A stretch of DNA of 64,000 bases from Eretmocerus hayati (taxonomy: Eukaryota; Arthropoda; Insecta; Hymenoptera; Aphelinidae). The DNA lies in NCBI GenBank assembly GCA_029851415.1, contig CM056744.1, forward strand, positions 118,452,838-118,516,837, given 5' to 3'. Below, in pieces: positions 22,551 through 36,917 of the stretch (its first letter is position 1; each line of letters begins with the position of its first letter). Made by a program: the position numbers and the translations under genes. Below the pieces are notes generated by a model that worked only from the letters and a program-made list of their open reading frames with translations, searched no databases and had not been told where the DNA came from.

Positions 22551-23861
22551 AGAGGAGCTTCTTAACACATCTGGACTCTTTTCGAAACATCATTTCGACC
22601 TACTGAGAATAATACCGGGAATTTTATGGAGCTCGAGTGGGTCAAAGTCAAACATTGACCAGCTGGTGACAGATCAATCATGACCGTATTTGAGGATGGG
22701 CAGAAGGACGCATAAGATATAGGATAAAAATCGTCTGCAATCAGTTCAATACTTTACTTTGACGCATCCGAGCTCCGTAAACCCATCAGGACCGTATTCA
22801 GAAGGTCAAAGTGATAGTTTGACAACAGTCTAGATGTATTGAAAAGCTTCTCTCAGTAACAAACCAATTTCAAATGATTTTGGCGTTTTCGGAAAAGTGT
22901 CGTTTTTTCGCTGGGGTCGGTATCTTGCAATTTACTGAGACCCCTGATTTCTGAGGCTTGTCAGAAACTTGTGCCTGATTTCTAATTATTGAGAAAAGAT
23001 AGTCTACACGACGATCAAGCCCATACGAGTATTCTGCGCCTTGTTACTTCACTTTCAAAAACAACGTCAGAGTACATTTTTTTCTTCACTTTTGAATATC
23101 TTCAGGGCTTTTGCTCGGACACAAGATGTTAACTCTCAGCGCCGAGCGAAAAAATTTAGACACCTACCAGTAAAAATATAACTTTTCTAGCCCAAAACGG
23201 AACTATTTGGGACAATTTTCGTTTTTCGCCCCCATCTATTTTCTACGCATGAGACTAGCTGTCTTCTCTAGACAAGCCACCGAGCTTTGTCAGCGTTTTT
23301 CATTCCTATTTCTAGATGAACAATGATAATCCCAATGTCAAAAATGAATTTGCTATTTTTGGGGAAATAATAACAATATAGAATGGATTTCTCTCAACAA
23401 ACACACTCGACGCTTATATACCTTAGTGAAAAAAATGTGTGATCATAGTGACGGATCGCCCTCGACGGCATTTTGTGCTCAACACAAATTACAGGAGTAC
23501 CTACACATCGATCGAAACATCATTTGCAACACACTCAATGGAGGAATTATAATGTGTCATCACACAACAATTTTGGCCCTCAAAGGCCGAGTCCAGTGCA
23601 ACATCAAATTTATTTTATACACCGAGGCCACGTCTTAGTGAGGCCGCAACTTTGTAGACTGACCCTGAATCAGCTCGAGTCGTTGTCTTCTCACCCGGAA
23701 TTGAACAACTTCTTTCGTTGACGTAGTGAGCTATCCAGGATTCCTTGGCTCTGTGAGGCAAATCAAGTCTACGTTGCAGAGTCACCGCTGCCGCGGCCTC
23801 TTGAAGATCATTTTCGCGACGAGCCGCCACTCATTCGACTGCTCGTTCTTCTTCTTATCGG
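22551..23861. other. Intergenic; downstream of the orphan tetraspanin end
   Basis: Non-coding AT-rich sequence. AATAAA on the minus strand at 23609-23614 corresponds to the tetraspanin polyadenylation signal at 41107-41112. The small frames at 23426-23830 show no domain. Confidence 0.5.
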
Positions 23862-25254
23862 CTATCCACCGGATTGCGCGTTGGTTGCCATAGTTCTCCA
23901 CAGGCACCCAGATACAAGGACACTCAAAACCTGCGATTGAAAAATTCGTTGAGTTGATAAATATAACTCTTTAGCATAGCGTGATTAACGCGCCATTTCT
24001 CTTCATGGCTTGGTCGAGGAAATGGGATTTTACTCGTCCTGATACCAGGAAAAAGTACAGCGGAGAATGCTTGAGACATAAACACTTATCATGAAATATT
24101 GCTTGTTACAAAAGGAAGTGCTCGGTCCTGCAAATTTCCTATGCCAGCCCGTGTAATATCTCTAGACCAAAAAAAATTAAAAATAGTAAGAAAGGACTCA
24201 AACTTTGGGAGTCTTGTGTATTGTTCCGTCACAGGTCTCCATCTTCTGTTAAACTTGTCGAAAGGCAAAAATCGGCTCTCGTACCTTGCAGTTTTGGTGT
24301 AACGATCTTCAACGAGATTTGCCATGACATAAATTGATCTACATATTACATTGCGTGAACGAAATCAAGCTCTTGACGAAAATGAAATTTTTACGGCTCA
24401 TCGGAGCTGCAAAGAAAGAAAACCGCACCAAAACAGGAATTTGAACGAGTGTCGGCTATTCCGAAGAACTTTGAAAGTATATTCGCAAACTATGGATCTG
24501 ATGATTGTAGGCCTAATAAAAAGTTTGGCACAACGCCCAAGTATGAGGTGATGGATCGCCTACTGCATTATTTCCACCGAATTAATTCGATTTTTTTCAC
24601 ACTTATGTTTCGAAATTGTTACGAATGTTTGAGAATCAGTTGGTTCTTTCGGTAATAATGTTGATAGGAATTCTCTTTCTTCAGAATTCTCGTGATTTTT
24701 GATGATGTTCTGACCTTTCGGCTACCGGGAGCTCTAAACATTTGAGAACATACTTTTGACGATCATGGAATTAGGACAATAAATGTCAGAATTGAAAATT
24801 TCAAAATGTATTGGGTTTTATTTTTTTTCTCACACAATCAGATATTTGGCCTTGGCCTGGAGATCTATTGACTCTTTTTGTATCAATAGGGACGTGTGAG
24901 AATTTTTTCAGATTTTTCTGATCATTCAGAAAAGAATTAATCACCGATTACTGCAAATCGATCAAAAAATTTCGTCCATTATATTGAACATTGTGAGTGA
25001 GTGGGTTAAGCTGTCTTACCAGGCATAATACATGAGCTGATGAGAAACTCGTATACCATACCATAGACATGACTATCACCTACTGCCGCGAAGACAAAGC
25101 GATGGTTGCGACTTGGACATACACAATTATCTTTAAAATTTTTATTTAAAATCATCATACGCATCCTCACCTGAGATCCCAATACCGCTATACCAAAGAG
25201 AATCGGTACGTAACTTTGCATTCGCAGCCAATCCTTTACTGTTGGAAGACAACC
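23862..25254 (-). pseudogene. Orphan last two exons of the tetraspanin, copy A
   Basis: Exons 25171-25254 (GC motif of the second loop plus the start of TM4) and 23862-23930 (end of TM4, C-terminus, stop) are identical to 42669-42752 and 41360-41428. The exons that should precede them are missing because the contig ends at 25972. They are not an independent gene if the repeat is an assembly overlap. Confidence 0.85.
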
Positions 25255-25972
25255 CTGAAAAAATCAGATATTCCATGAGTTATTGAATTCACGTGTACAA
25301 AGTTGAAATGAGAAATTTCGATGCAACTAGATATTTATGCATTCGGCCTGAGGGTCTCAATTTTTCATGTAAAGTACGTGAAGTAATAATTTTAATCCTC
25401 TAGATTGGACTGAGAGGGATGTCATTCGCCAAATTTCACTTCCTACAGCATTTTCATACTACAAAGCGATATTTTGGAAAATATGGACTGAATTTCAAAT
25501 TGAAAATAGATACTGCGGTTGCAAACTTGAATATGTATGATCATTCAATCAGAAGAGCATCAATTTATATAAGTTGTATTGAAAAAGGCTTGTGGAATGA
25601 AACGGATCCTTGAAATTGGACAATAAAAGCGGTTCGATTCTCAGTCCGGTGAAATACCGTGAATTTGGTGAATATTGATACTCATCTGTGGGCAAGATTG
25701 ACCTTGATCAAATTTGATTAATGGGAATTGAATGAGTTATCATTTATATATTACGAACGAGAGCTATTTACAATTTTAAGAATGAATCATCATTTAGATA
25801 AGAGGAAAATTCTTCCGAAGTACATACATTCATCATTCCGAGATCATCATAATGATCTATGGATCTAAATACAGCATACTTAGGCAGTGCCTTCATATTC
25901 TTTCCGCGAGTTCTTATGATTTAAATGATCACGAGGTAAAATTTGATGGAACGTTCCGATTCTATAGAGATC

Positions 25973-26072
25973 NNNNNNNNNNNNNNNNNNNNNNNNNNNN
26001 NNNNNNNNNNNNNNNNNNNNNNNNNNNNNNNNNNNNNNNNNNNNNNNNNNNNNNNNNNNNNNNNNNNNNNNN
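25973..26072. other. Assembly gap of 100 N
   Basis: Exactly 100 unknown bases, the customary placeholder for a gap of unknown size. It lies precisely between the two identical 17.4 kb blocks. Confidence 0.99.
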
Positions 26073-26377
26073 GTAATTTTCGTTGGGTTTTCTCAAGATC
26101 TTTCGAATGGTGCAAATTACGCAGCATTATCTTGGGCCAAACATGAGATATATCCAATTAAGTAAAAAAAGATCATAATTTTGATGCTCCGGTGGAATCA
26201 AACAGCGAAACAGAAACAGATCTGCAGGCGTCTCCGAAATTTTTTCGGGACCTCCTATTGGGTTGAAACTCCATATCTTGGACCACAGAATTGAACTGAA
26301 ACCACGAGAAACCGATCCGCGATATCACTATTTTTCGTGTGTCGTTTTTAAATGGAATCCATCCTCAACTAGTCGCT

Positions 26378-26538
26378 AACACGTTCGCTACAGCGAGATC
26401 CACCGGTGGGTTCCACTGTCCTTCTCTGTGTGTGGTAGATTTTCGTCATATGGGATTTAACATTGCGTGGGACCCACCGGTGGGTCCCACTGCACATTGA
26501 GACGGAACTGCGAGTTTCGCCGTCGCAGCGAACGTGTT
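26378..26538. mobile_element. Palindrome element, copy B
   Basis: Identical to 8880-9040; the 20-base palindrome is at 26469-26488. Confidence 0.7.
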
Positions 26539-26594
26539 GAGGAGTAAAACGAGGATACAAGTGAATATCTTGATGATGTACAAGTAATACTCAC

Positions 26595-26674
26595 TTTTTG
26601 GATCTGATGTTGGGCCTTGAACTTTGACCTGTTGGGTCTTTAGAAACGCCGCTTTTACCAGGGCGTACTTCCAT
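26595..26674 (-). pseudogene. Orphan first coding exon of the ankyrin gene, copy B
   Basis: Identical to 9097-9176, but no ankyrin exon follows on the minus strand because the contig starts at 26073. This is the mirror image of the orphan tetraspanin exons in copy A. Confidence 0.55.
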
Positions 26675-26829
26675 TTTTATCACTCAAAGCCATAATTACC
26701 TGAAGAAAAGGAGGAATTTGTTACAGGTTGAGTAAATCCGCATGATGGCGAAAAAAGCAACTCTGCGATCTGATTATTTTTTGCATCTTTTCTCTAGTAC
26801 ACCCTCACATATCATTTTTCCATGATCAG

Positions 26830-27569
26830 ACAGATATCTCAACCGAAACCCAAGATTCGTATGGTGTATTCCGCCGACAATGTTCTAATATTACTAGCTT
26901 GTTTAGGAAATCATTGGCTCGTCGGCCCCTGCGTGATCCCGGTGAGAACAATTTTTGTGACATCAAATCATCCATTGGGATGTATTCATCTAAATAGAGT
27001 CGCGAAATGAGGAGAAAAATGTAGATAATGTGGCTCGACGTTTCTTTTACTCCAAAAAGTCATCATATTTCGCTCTCAATTGGTCGACGCATTGCACCAG
27101 TAGGATTGAAGTCTTTCACATCACATTACTGTTTTTCAAACCCTCATTGGATATAACAGTATGGGATCTTTGCTTATTCACATTTTCCTACAGTTAGATT
27201 CCAACAAGACTCTAATGGTGCAAATATTTTAATCATGGCTCAATTTTTCTGCGAATATCTCAAATTTTTGACATTGATCATACGAAATGAGTTCACGATC
27301 ACCGAAACAAACTTCTCGCGCAAACACGGTGGTATTATTCCATGTATCCGAGGGATCCTCTGTGAGTGCGAATGTTGTTGATTTCAGCGATTGCAACTTT
27401 CACCAGGGCTGAATATGAAAAAAAACCTGAACGAGATTTTTCAAACATTCTTGTCATCTTGAAACGACTACATAGTCTTGATAGAAATTTTACAGCTCAT
27501 TCACGATTGGATGTGTATAGTGTTCACGAGACGACATTTCTTGTCAACGAAATCAATGGACTGGCATAA
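26830..27569 (+). CDS. Candidate terminal exon pair, copy B
   Basis: Identical to 9332-10071; exons 26830-26941 and 27388-27569. Same caveats: no recognised family and no upstream exon. Confidence 0.28.
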
Positions 27570-28565
27570 TAACTTCAATAATACCTAACTAAAATTTTTT
27601 CACAACATGTGATTTAATTGAAATTATTCTCTCTGAAAGAGAGCCATAGATAATACTATTGTCAAGAGGAATACCAAATGCTTCACAACTAATATTTCGC
27701 GAATAATCAAGATTTATGACTTCTCTAAATTTTCACGAAGATATTACAAACACCTTTGAGAATATTCATGACATTTCAAGATATTCGCCGTTAAGAAGCG
27801 TACAAAATTCAAATCTTGAAACGGAACTATTCCATTATTCCAAAAAAGCCAGTAGTACAGTTTTTCGTCCAGGCTCAGGTCCATATTTATAAGCTGTGAG
27901 GACTGATTCTACTTACCAACTCGCAATGGGATTGATGAAAAGAGTCACTCACCATATGCTGATGAATAGAAATCAGAAAATCGGATCGCAGAGAATGATA
28001 AGAGCTCGAGGTGCCAGATCCTGCACTTGCAAGGTATGTATTCAACCGAGCTTAAGAGCGTGAACCTGGAACGAATGGAGGTTAATGTAAGACGTAAATA
28101 CTAAATCTGGGCAAACAAAAACCAATTCCAAGGTCCAAGGCTGATACCTACACTTCGCGAAAGAAGTTGGATTTAAAAAGTCGTAAACTTTGAAGAGATG
28201 GTGCTCTATAATTCGTCTGCGGCAGTCTTGTAAAAATAGCTGGCTAGCTGGATGTCCGACTTGTAAACACGCAGACGATGAGTTTCAGCAACACCGCTCG
28301 TTTCACACGCGAAGAAAGCCGAATGAGGCCTACCTATTACTTGATGAAATTGCTGGCCATCTCCCATCGTTACCACGTAGAGTCCTCCAGGATTCATTTC
28401 CGGGTTTGTAATCATCTTCAAATGCGGCTAACAATACTAGACATACATATAGCTTTGATTCTGTTGTGAGATTAAGCTGTAATATTATACTGTCAGCTGT
28501 CATATTCCCTCTAAGACATTATGATATCCATCCACTAAATATGAAACCACATCGCTACATTTCAG

Positions 28566-28920
28566 GATATGCATTGGAAATTCTTGCCCAATGATCCAGA
28601 TTGCACGGAAAGATTGTTTGAGCTTATCGGCTTATTTCCTAGCTTTCCAACTTGGTAAAATTTCGCTGTTAAGGAAATATGATGTAAGTTGGCCATTACG
28701 ACGGTTTCGGTTATCAACTTAAGCGTGTCTCGTTATTTTCCAATTTTTATCGACGCATTTTGATTTTAAGGATTATCTGAATACCCGAAATAATATCTCA
28801 AATGCATTTGATTCTTACGAGCCGAACGAACTTGACGAAAAAGTGACTACACGCGAGGCGATACATTCGAGCAACAGAATATTGCGTAGCGGACACAAAT
28901 TGTACTTATCCTACAATTAA
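28566..28920 (+). CDS. Candidate terminal exons, copy B
   Basis: Identical to 11068-11422; exons 28566-28683 and 28771-28920. Unrecognised product. Confidence 0.28.
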
Positions 28921-29186
28921 ACGAGAGTCCAGGTGATTGACCTACATATTTGATTCATTGCTTTCTTGACATCTGCTTCATCATCTTTCGTTTTCGATCG
29001 CTCACATGCAGCCTAAGGCTCCCATATAGTATGCGGACGACACGGGCGACACGGCCATGCATGAGTAGCAGAAGGCTAGCACTCATCGCGATTAGTTTAC
29101 AAAATGCCACATAGAGTATAACCGGCTTGATTGAATTTCAAAATTAAACATGTGACCAGGCTCTCATTTAATTAATCATCAAGAAA

Positions 29187-32100
29187 ATGTTGGAATATTC
29201 ATTGCCAGAACTCCTCGCAATCTGTGGCAGCGTTCTTCTCATAAGTATGTAGACCTACATTTTAACCTCGAATGAATGCACTCAGAATCTGCAGTCTTAG
29301 ATTCTCAGAAATCACATCTCACTCACTCTTCTTCTAATGCACCGACAACCATAAAATTATTGATTTCATCTTTATCAAAAAGTTTCGCGTTCCCGTAAAA
29401 TAGAGTCACTCGCGCGGCTTCAGTGCATACAATCTGCGAAAGTATGATATCATGCCATCATCAGCTCGTCGGCGCTCAATACTTTCAAATCATAATTTCA
29501 CAATCGCCTCCTCAATCTAATTGCGGATTCTCTAACTTAGACATGCCATTATCGATTCTACGATCTAGTCTATACGTATACTCTTACGAAAAATTAAAAT
29601 CGAATAAGCTTGAACTTTAAAAATAGCCCTGCTGCTTATGGACCTGCTGGACAGTTCGTGCATCCTGTCCTCGTTAGATTGTCCGTCTAGTGCCCAACCT
29701 GGGCCCTTCGTCTACAGTGAATCTGGTGGACCCGGAACCTGGCGATGCACCTACCCCGAAGCCAATGGATGCGAACAGTCACCAATCAATGTGGCCTGTC
29801 GCTCTGCTACAGTACTCACCCCGAGCGATCCTCTCAGATGGAAAGGCTATGCCGAAGAGCCAGTTTCCGCCAGTATCGTCAATGATGGCAACACAGGTAA
29901 CATTTGACTCATGGCAATTGACAGTGCAGTAATGAGTTGACTCTTTGCGGTGTCGAGTGTTCAAATGATTTGCGGCTACTTGTGCTCAACTATAAAGCCT
30001 GTTAGGCATTTTTGCTAAAGTTCCAGAATAGTATGCATCGTTGATATTGAGAGAGTTCTGCTAAAAATTATGTATGATTTGAATAGCTTCTCCGGTCAAA
30101 ATCGAAAAGGGACCGGTATCCAGCCATCGGATGAGTTGTGTTTTGCCTTCGTTCAAGTTCTTTTTTTAGCCCTTTTTTGTTTTATTATCGCAACCTCTAT
30201 GAATTCAAAATTTCAATCTATACCATATTATTCCTAAAATCACGGGATCAGTCACCAATCTGAGACAAGTCAAGTTTTTTTAAATAGGAATGCTTCAATA
30301 AGAAAAAATGTCACCCATTTGAACTGACAACTCAGCTTCCGGAATTTATTTTGAATCGAGACCTTCGAGGCCTTGAAACCAGTCGAGCGAGCTTTCTCTG
30401 GCTTCATAGAAAATCGTTCGAGAGACTACTCTGTGAACTGAATACGTTTGAAATTTCTTCCCTTGAAGCTCATCCCATTTGCCACGTTTGAACGGATATC
30501 GGGAGAAGATTACGCTCAAACAGAGTCCCTTTGAATGAGCTTTGCTCGCTCTCATTATAACTTCCCAACTGAGGGTACTTTCGAAGCAGCTAAAGTACAA
30601 TTCTCGACCAGTGTCTCGAATCAAAATGCACTGACAAGGGACTAATGATTGGGACAGAATCCGATTTAAGGTTTATTCCATCTGGATCTCATTTTTCTCA
30701 AAAATTGAAAAAATTCAGAGCCAACTCCTTTGTTGAAAATTCATTGTTAAAGACTCATTGTACAGATTTCAGATTCATTTTAGCCTCATAAGTCTTTCAA
30801 CTCATTGATCATGATTGATTAGTGGAAGAGATGAGATATTATTCAACTTTAATTTCGTTATTACCGAGCTAGGCAGAAACTCATCAAGAATTCAGTAGCA
30901 AACGGACTCTCATTCGAGTTAATCAGATTTAATTCTGCTGCAGTTGTGCTATTTGGCTTTTGGACATGCCCATCTCGTCCAACGTTACAAGGTGGCCCTC
31001 TGAAAGGCTGCTACGATTTCCATTCGGTGGTTTTCCGATGGGGTCCGTCTGACCACGATGGCAGCGAACACAGCCTCGACTACGTTCGCTACCCACTCGA
31101 GTTGCAGGTCGTCCACACGAAGCGCGGTGTATGCGATCCCAAACCCAAGCTCAAGGATGCCCTCGTCATCGTCTCCTATTTTTTTCAAGTGAGCATACGG
31201 ATAATCTCAATTCCCGTCAAAAATTTTGAGCTTCGCGATGCGAAATTGAAATTTTTCATTAGATAGAACGGTCTCTGCTGTCGAGTGCAAGCTCACATTT
31301 TGAAGTGTGATGACTTTTGACGAAGTTGGCCCGACGAAACGAATCAGAGCTTCAGAAATTTTCGCAGTAGAATTAGCTCAAAAATTCAATACACTTGTTT
31401 TGTTACATTTATCGATCATTCAATCAGATTCCCTGCAAAATCCGAAATTCGAAAAGCTTTACTGAAATTCTTTGAATAATCACCTTCTACAATTGTCCTT
31501 ACATACCACTTAGAATGAGTTGAAACTCCAATCAACCTTTTGCATTCAAACACAACAAACCTCTCTAAAAACCGAGCATTTCTCTATCGTTTGTCGATCA
31601 TTTTTCCACCGATTTTAGATAACCAGTGCCGACAATCCATACATGGATATGGTCGTGACGAACCTATGGAGGGTGAGCAGTCCTGGAGCTCACGCACACG
31701 TTGCTCCGTTCCCACTCGAGTGGCTCTTTCCCTGCTTTGAGCGCAAATTTTACACATATCATGGTTCGCTTACATATCCTCCTTGCAGCGAGACTGTCGT
31801 ATGGATTCTTCAGCCCGAGACTATTTCCGTGTCTTCCAAACAGGTGAGCTTCTAAGACCCTCTCAGATTTCGCAACTTGAAAAATCAAGTTTAGAGGACC
31901 TTGCTTTTCAAGCGGTAAAAGTGAGTTTTTTCAACCAGCATGAACATTTTTCATTAAGAAAATTGGCAAACAGATTTGGTCGATTTCACTATGGTGTCGG
32001 TCCGTCTATCTCGATATAATTTGATACAAGCACGTCAAACGCTTGCGGGTGCATCAAAGTTCTAACGAAATCATTCACTCGCAATGGAAACATTTTACTC

Positions 32101-32358
32101 TCAAATTCTATTCTGAATATTTCCGTCGAAAAAGGCGATTAAAGAGACATTTCTGTTGAAGGCAAATATGACTGAATCACAAGTTGCCTGTTCAGAAATT
32201 CGCGAATATTTTGAATCTCTCGTGAGAATACTAATGGAGGTGTCGTTTATTTACAGGTTGCTGAGTTCCGTAAAGTTTGCTCGGTGGAAGGACCAATTGT
32301 ATCAAACACCAGACCGGTACAGAAGCTGCACGATCGGCAAATTTTTTACTATGCCTGA
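29187..32358 (+). CDS. Secreted carbonic-anhydrase-related protein, copy B
   Basis: Exons 29187-29244, 29678-29896, 30944-31188, 31619-31843 and 32257-32358 predict the same 282-residue product as copy A, with no difference seen. It shows the same signal peptide, the same Val122/Arg124/Gln147 in place of zinc-binding histidines, and the same retained Glu134 and Thr226. If the repeat is an unmerged overlap, this and copy A are one gene; gene counts from this window would be inflated by one. Confidence 0.93.
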
Positions 32359-33198
32359 ATTCTTTCATCTACTTGAATATCTTGTACGGGACAGATAAAG
32401 ACGGGGAACGTTCCGCGTTTGAAGAAATCATCACGTAAAAATACTTGTGCCAGGTAAAGAGCATCTATTGTTCTAAAATTATACTTTCACATGGCGTCCG
32501 AATTTTCGGACGGATTCTGAAATGTTCTCCCTTAATTTACCTATACAACTTCACAGTATCAGTTCATTATATCAAATATCTGGATGGACAGGACCAGTAT
32601 CAGCTACCCAAATGAAAACTTAGATGGGGCATGTCTTTGAGGAGTGTTTTACAGTTTATTCAAAATTGTCACCTCGGTCTTGAAGGTTGGGTGTAATATT
32701 GTTCTTCGTCGATGAAATCCTTATCACAGACACAGATATCTATGACATCTATCCACACAGCGTGAAATTTTCAAGAAATGACTCGGTGTTAGTCAAATTT
32801 TGGTTTTTACTACTGTCTCAAAATAGGAGTATTATACCTGAACCTTCATGATGAAAGGATAATTATTTTATGACCGATTGTCCCGGAAATCCAGGCTAAA
32901 GACTATACCTTTATTCTTCTCTCATGGCTGCGATGAAACATAAAAAAAGGTATTGCGAATTGAAACTCCGCATTGGCTTAATAATAGAATTTGACTTCCA
33001 TAGGCTTAATCTCATAGGGAGAGGAAACATTGCATAATAGCAGATATAACTGCATCTTGCAGCAGTCGCGAGAACGAGTCCTATGCAAACTCTAGTATAG
33101 TGGTGAGTTTCTGCGAATGTGAACGATTCTGGACGTGAACTGATATCACTTTGACTTTCCGCTATGGTTTCATCCATCCTTTCATATTACTTACAGTA

Positions 33199-33871
33199 CC
33201 CTACAAAAAAAATGGAACGCGGATACTTTCACTAAAACAGACAAATCTGTCAAATAATTTGTTTCAAACATTTTTTTGATCGGAATTGCATGCCTTCAGT
33301 TGACACCCAAAATTGTGAACAATTCTCATGTCAATCAACCACCCTCCATTCATATGCAAATCATGCTAGCGTGAAAATTCTTACGGGGTGTTGTAGTTCT
33401 TTCCAAGACCTTCAAATTCCTTTTTTGGAACGTTGTCTTACGATCATCCACACTCGAGATAAGTACAAGCGATCTCGTGATACGGGAAAGGTCGTAATCC
33501 CACGATTGTGACGTACAATCTTCAGAATCTTATGGAATAATCGTCAGCTAGGTTCATTCCAAAGATTGCCGGCAACGTTTGAAAAAAAGATTTTGAAGGT
33601 ATTGAAAAGAGCTATACAACATCCCACAAGAATTTCCACGCTAGCATAAGTTGCATATAAAAGGAGGATGATTGATTGAAATAAGAATTTTTTCAATTTT
33701 GAGTGTCAATTAAAGGCATGAAATTTCGATCAAAAAAATCTTTGAAACTCATAATTTGATAGATTTTTTTCTCATCTTTCAAGTGCTTCTTAGAAAGTTG
33801 CTGTAGACCCAAACGCTTCGGAATAATGGCTGTTCTAGTGAAAGTATCCGTGTTCCATTTTTTCTGCAGGG
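33199..33871. mobile_element. 0.67 kb hairpin element, copy B
   Basis: Identical to 15701-16373. Confidence 0.8.
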
Positions 33872-34060
33872 TACTTACTGTACCTTATTCGATCTGAGGT
33901 CGAGATGTTACCGCATCGTATGTATGTACATACACTCGTCAGTCGTCAGCTATAATATTAGTGAGTACCTAATTAGTGAAAAAAATTGGGATTATTGGGA
34001 AGATCAAAAAAATCGGAAAACGGAAAAGAAATGACAGTGACCTCTCACGTCTGGTAAGGG

Positions 34061-34309
34061 TGATGACAGATAAAGCGCTACGCCACGATTTTGCGCCACG
34101 CCACGACGCGCTATCGCACGCCACGGCCCAAAAACTCATTCCAGCAAACCCGACCATCGATGGATTAGATTTATTGTTACAGTATCAATCGTGGATTATA
34201 AGAATAAAACAAATCCATCAATGGTTGGGTTCGCTGAAATGAATTTTTGGGTCGTGGCGTGCGTCGTGGCGTGGCGCAAAATCGTGGCGTAGCGCTTTAT
34301 CTGTCATCA
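34061..34309. mobile_element. MITE with 50-base inverted repeats, copy B
   Basis: Identical to 16563-16811. Confidence 0.8.
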
Positions 34310-34572
34310 TAACGATACGATAAGCAGAAGCCGAGGCAGAAGCACATCACATCATAATGGGAGCTAGTGCCAACGAATCTATATTCGATGGCTAGTGCAG
34401 ACTAGGGACAGACGATTTTTCGATTGATCAACATCGACCAGTCTGTCGAGTGTTGTTGCTTCTTGCCTTTTGGCACTTAGTGCCATCATGTTGCATCTTT
34501 CATCATGTAAAGCCATGTAAAGCTGAAAATCAACATCAACTTTATTGAGCAATTTCATCGGACTTTCTGCAG

Positions 34573-34816
34573 GAATATTGGAAAGAATTTTGAATTATTT
34601 GGATAACAGTGACCTCCAGAACCTCACGAAGAGTGTTGCTACTTTTTTGGACGACTGCCGTTTCAGAAGGATTATATTATTCTGTGTTTGTTTCATCATC
34701 ATCAATGATTTCCGAAATTTATCATGTACAGAACGTAAGATAAGTTATCATTCTCCCGATTCGTGATTTGTCCTTTTTTTGAAATTTTAGGAAATGAATT
34801 ATCCATTTTAAATTGA
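34573..34816 (+). CDS. F-box-like exon, copy B
   Basis: Identical to 17075-17318; putative exons 34573-34734 and 34791-34816. The same F-box pattern and the same lack of a start or substrate-binding domain. Confidence 0.33.
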
Positions 34817-35146
34817 AGATTTGAATGACATTGTCGCTCTTGTAGTACTGAAGCTACTTATTGTCTTACACTGAATTATAAGGGTATTTCTTCATGAAAT
34901 TCAAGAACTAAGAAGTTTTGATTCCATGAAACAGTTCCTAGGTGCCAACATCGCCATATGTAGTTTTCCAAGGCTTTTTGATTTGATTCCTCCCAATAAA
35001 CTCTATTATGCATAGAAGTAATTGAAATTGTTAATTTGCATAAAGGTTCAGAGTGGATTTTTCTATGGAGACCTCTTCCTGAAAGTGTGAGTACTAGGAA
35101 CATCAGCAAATGATGAATGAAATATCGAGAATTGAAAAGAAGTGGC

Positions 35147-35572
35147 ATATCATAAGTGATTTTGGTAGATTTTTTCGTCCTTGATGGTTAATATACAAGT
35201 TGAACCTTTGGTCTCGTCGATCTTGAAGGACAGTGGGGAACTAAATAAATTCCCAAAATTTCATGATGGAAATTTTATTGCGACGTTTCGTCCACTAGGT
35301 TTTGTGGACCTCATCAGGTTTCAGGTTTCTGTTTCGACATATGTATAATGATAGAAAATATGAAAATTTTTTACAAATGATGGATGTATAAATATTAAGA
35401 TGCGCAACTTACGTTATTCTTTAGATCGTCATGATATTTTGAACCTGATGAGGTCCACAAAACCTAGTGGACGAAACGTCGCAATAAAATTTCCATCATG
35501 AAATTTTGGGAATTTATTTAGTTCCCCACTGTCCTTCAAGATCGACGAGACCAAAGGTTCAACTTGTATATA
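35147..35572. mobile_element. Penelope-like relic, copy B
   Basis: Identical to 17649-18074. Hammerhead-like cores are at 35282-35317 (minus) and 35445-35480 (plus); the 13-base flanking repeat is at 35134-35146 and 35573-35585. Confidence 0.65.
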
Positions 35573-36789
35573 GAAAAGAAGTGGCCTTCTGCAAGTCTGT
35601 CTCAGAAGAAGTGAAACTGCTATCCGAGTCAGAGGGTGAGCGCTAGTCTCATGTCAAGAATCTCTCTGCCAAAAACATCTAAGTTTGAGTAGTTAGTAAA
35701 AATTTTCAGCACTTGTCTCACTTCGTGTTCTATTCCATTTGTGTGTATGTTATTTCGAATGCAAGCCATTAATCAATCATCTCATCGGTCGGTCAAACTT
35801 TTAAAAATAAGATGGCGAGATAAGCAGTGTTCCAAATCATAAGTGATCCTGTCGTAAAGACTCTAAAAATGGGTGCCGGCCACAATTATTGTTATTACCT
35901 ATGCCTGAAAAGGGACATCTAACGCTGATTTATTATTTTCTCTATAAAATATTTGAGCCTATTTTGGCTCGTTAGAAAATCGCATCTGTTACCAGAGACA
36001 GATGTGATCGAATGCTAAAACGACATATTCAAAGCTCTCAATTCCGAATTTTTTTTATGCTTCTGAGTTGAGACGTTACTAACATGTCAAACGTTCAATT
36101 CTGTAAATGCTAGGATCTAAGTTTAGCTTATCATACACCATCCACGAACATTACAGTCTAAAATTATTAGTTTAATGTCTTCATTGTGTTGACGCTGAAC
36201 TTTTTACCCAACAGATTTAGGAAAATGTGTGAGAAGTTCAACGAATGATCGGATTGGAAAAAATCGCAAAAGCGAGTAAAATGTCACGTATCACACAGAA
36301 TGAAACCTTTATTCTCGTGCCTGCTTGCACACACAGATATTTCCACAAATTCCTTAAATTTTAGGCAAATCATTGATCAAATTCAATTGGCACAATATTC
36401 GTTACTTTCTATACCCCATCTGACTTTGAGAGTTTTAGAATTGTCCACCACTGCTGGACTTTGACCAAATGCAAGACTCGACTTGATGACTGTATTATAG
36501 CGAACGAGCAAAGATGAAATTTTTGCTGATAAATTTACACGTTGCAGTGAAGCCTTAAATCTTCACGAATTTTCTCGTATCAAATATTCTATGTACTCAG
36601 TTTTCAAATATTTCTTTGGCAAGCTCATTTGATAAAATAAACTATCTTGGCACAAATGTAATAAATATTCTAGCAAACCCCGAGTGACTCTGTGAAAAAA
36701 ATAATCTCTTTGCTCAAACTCTCTTCGTCTGTCTTTGCACACGGCACTTTTTTTTCTTAATTATACTTATCTTAAATGATTTATTATTA

Positions 36790-36917
36790 CCCTGGTAGAA
36801 ATTCATCCTAATGTAACACATTATTAGCCATAAAATGGCCATTTTCAGCCAAAATTGGCCAAAAGTAGCCATTTTATGTCTATTAATGTGTTACATCGAA
36901 GTAAATTTCTACCAGGG
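36790..36917. mobile_element. Short fold-back MITE, copy B
   Basis: Identical to 19292-19419. Confidence 0.75.

Larger units (their letters stand above)
8575..25972. repeat. Copy A of an exact 17.4 kb repeat
   Basis: All spot-checked sequence and every reading frame here recur unchanged at +17,498 (26073-43470). The copy ends at the first N of the gap. Sequence left of 8575 and right of 43470 is unique in the window. Most likely this is the right end of contig A, overlapping the left end of contig B. Confidence 0.97.

Noticed and set aside
25852..26157. Frames running through the N block
   Set aside because: Their interior is unknown sequence. The ungapped equivalent at 43350-43694 lies within a tetraspanin intron and has no domain.
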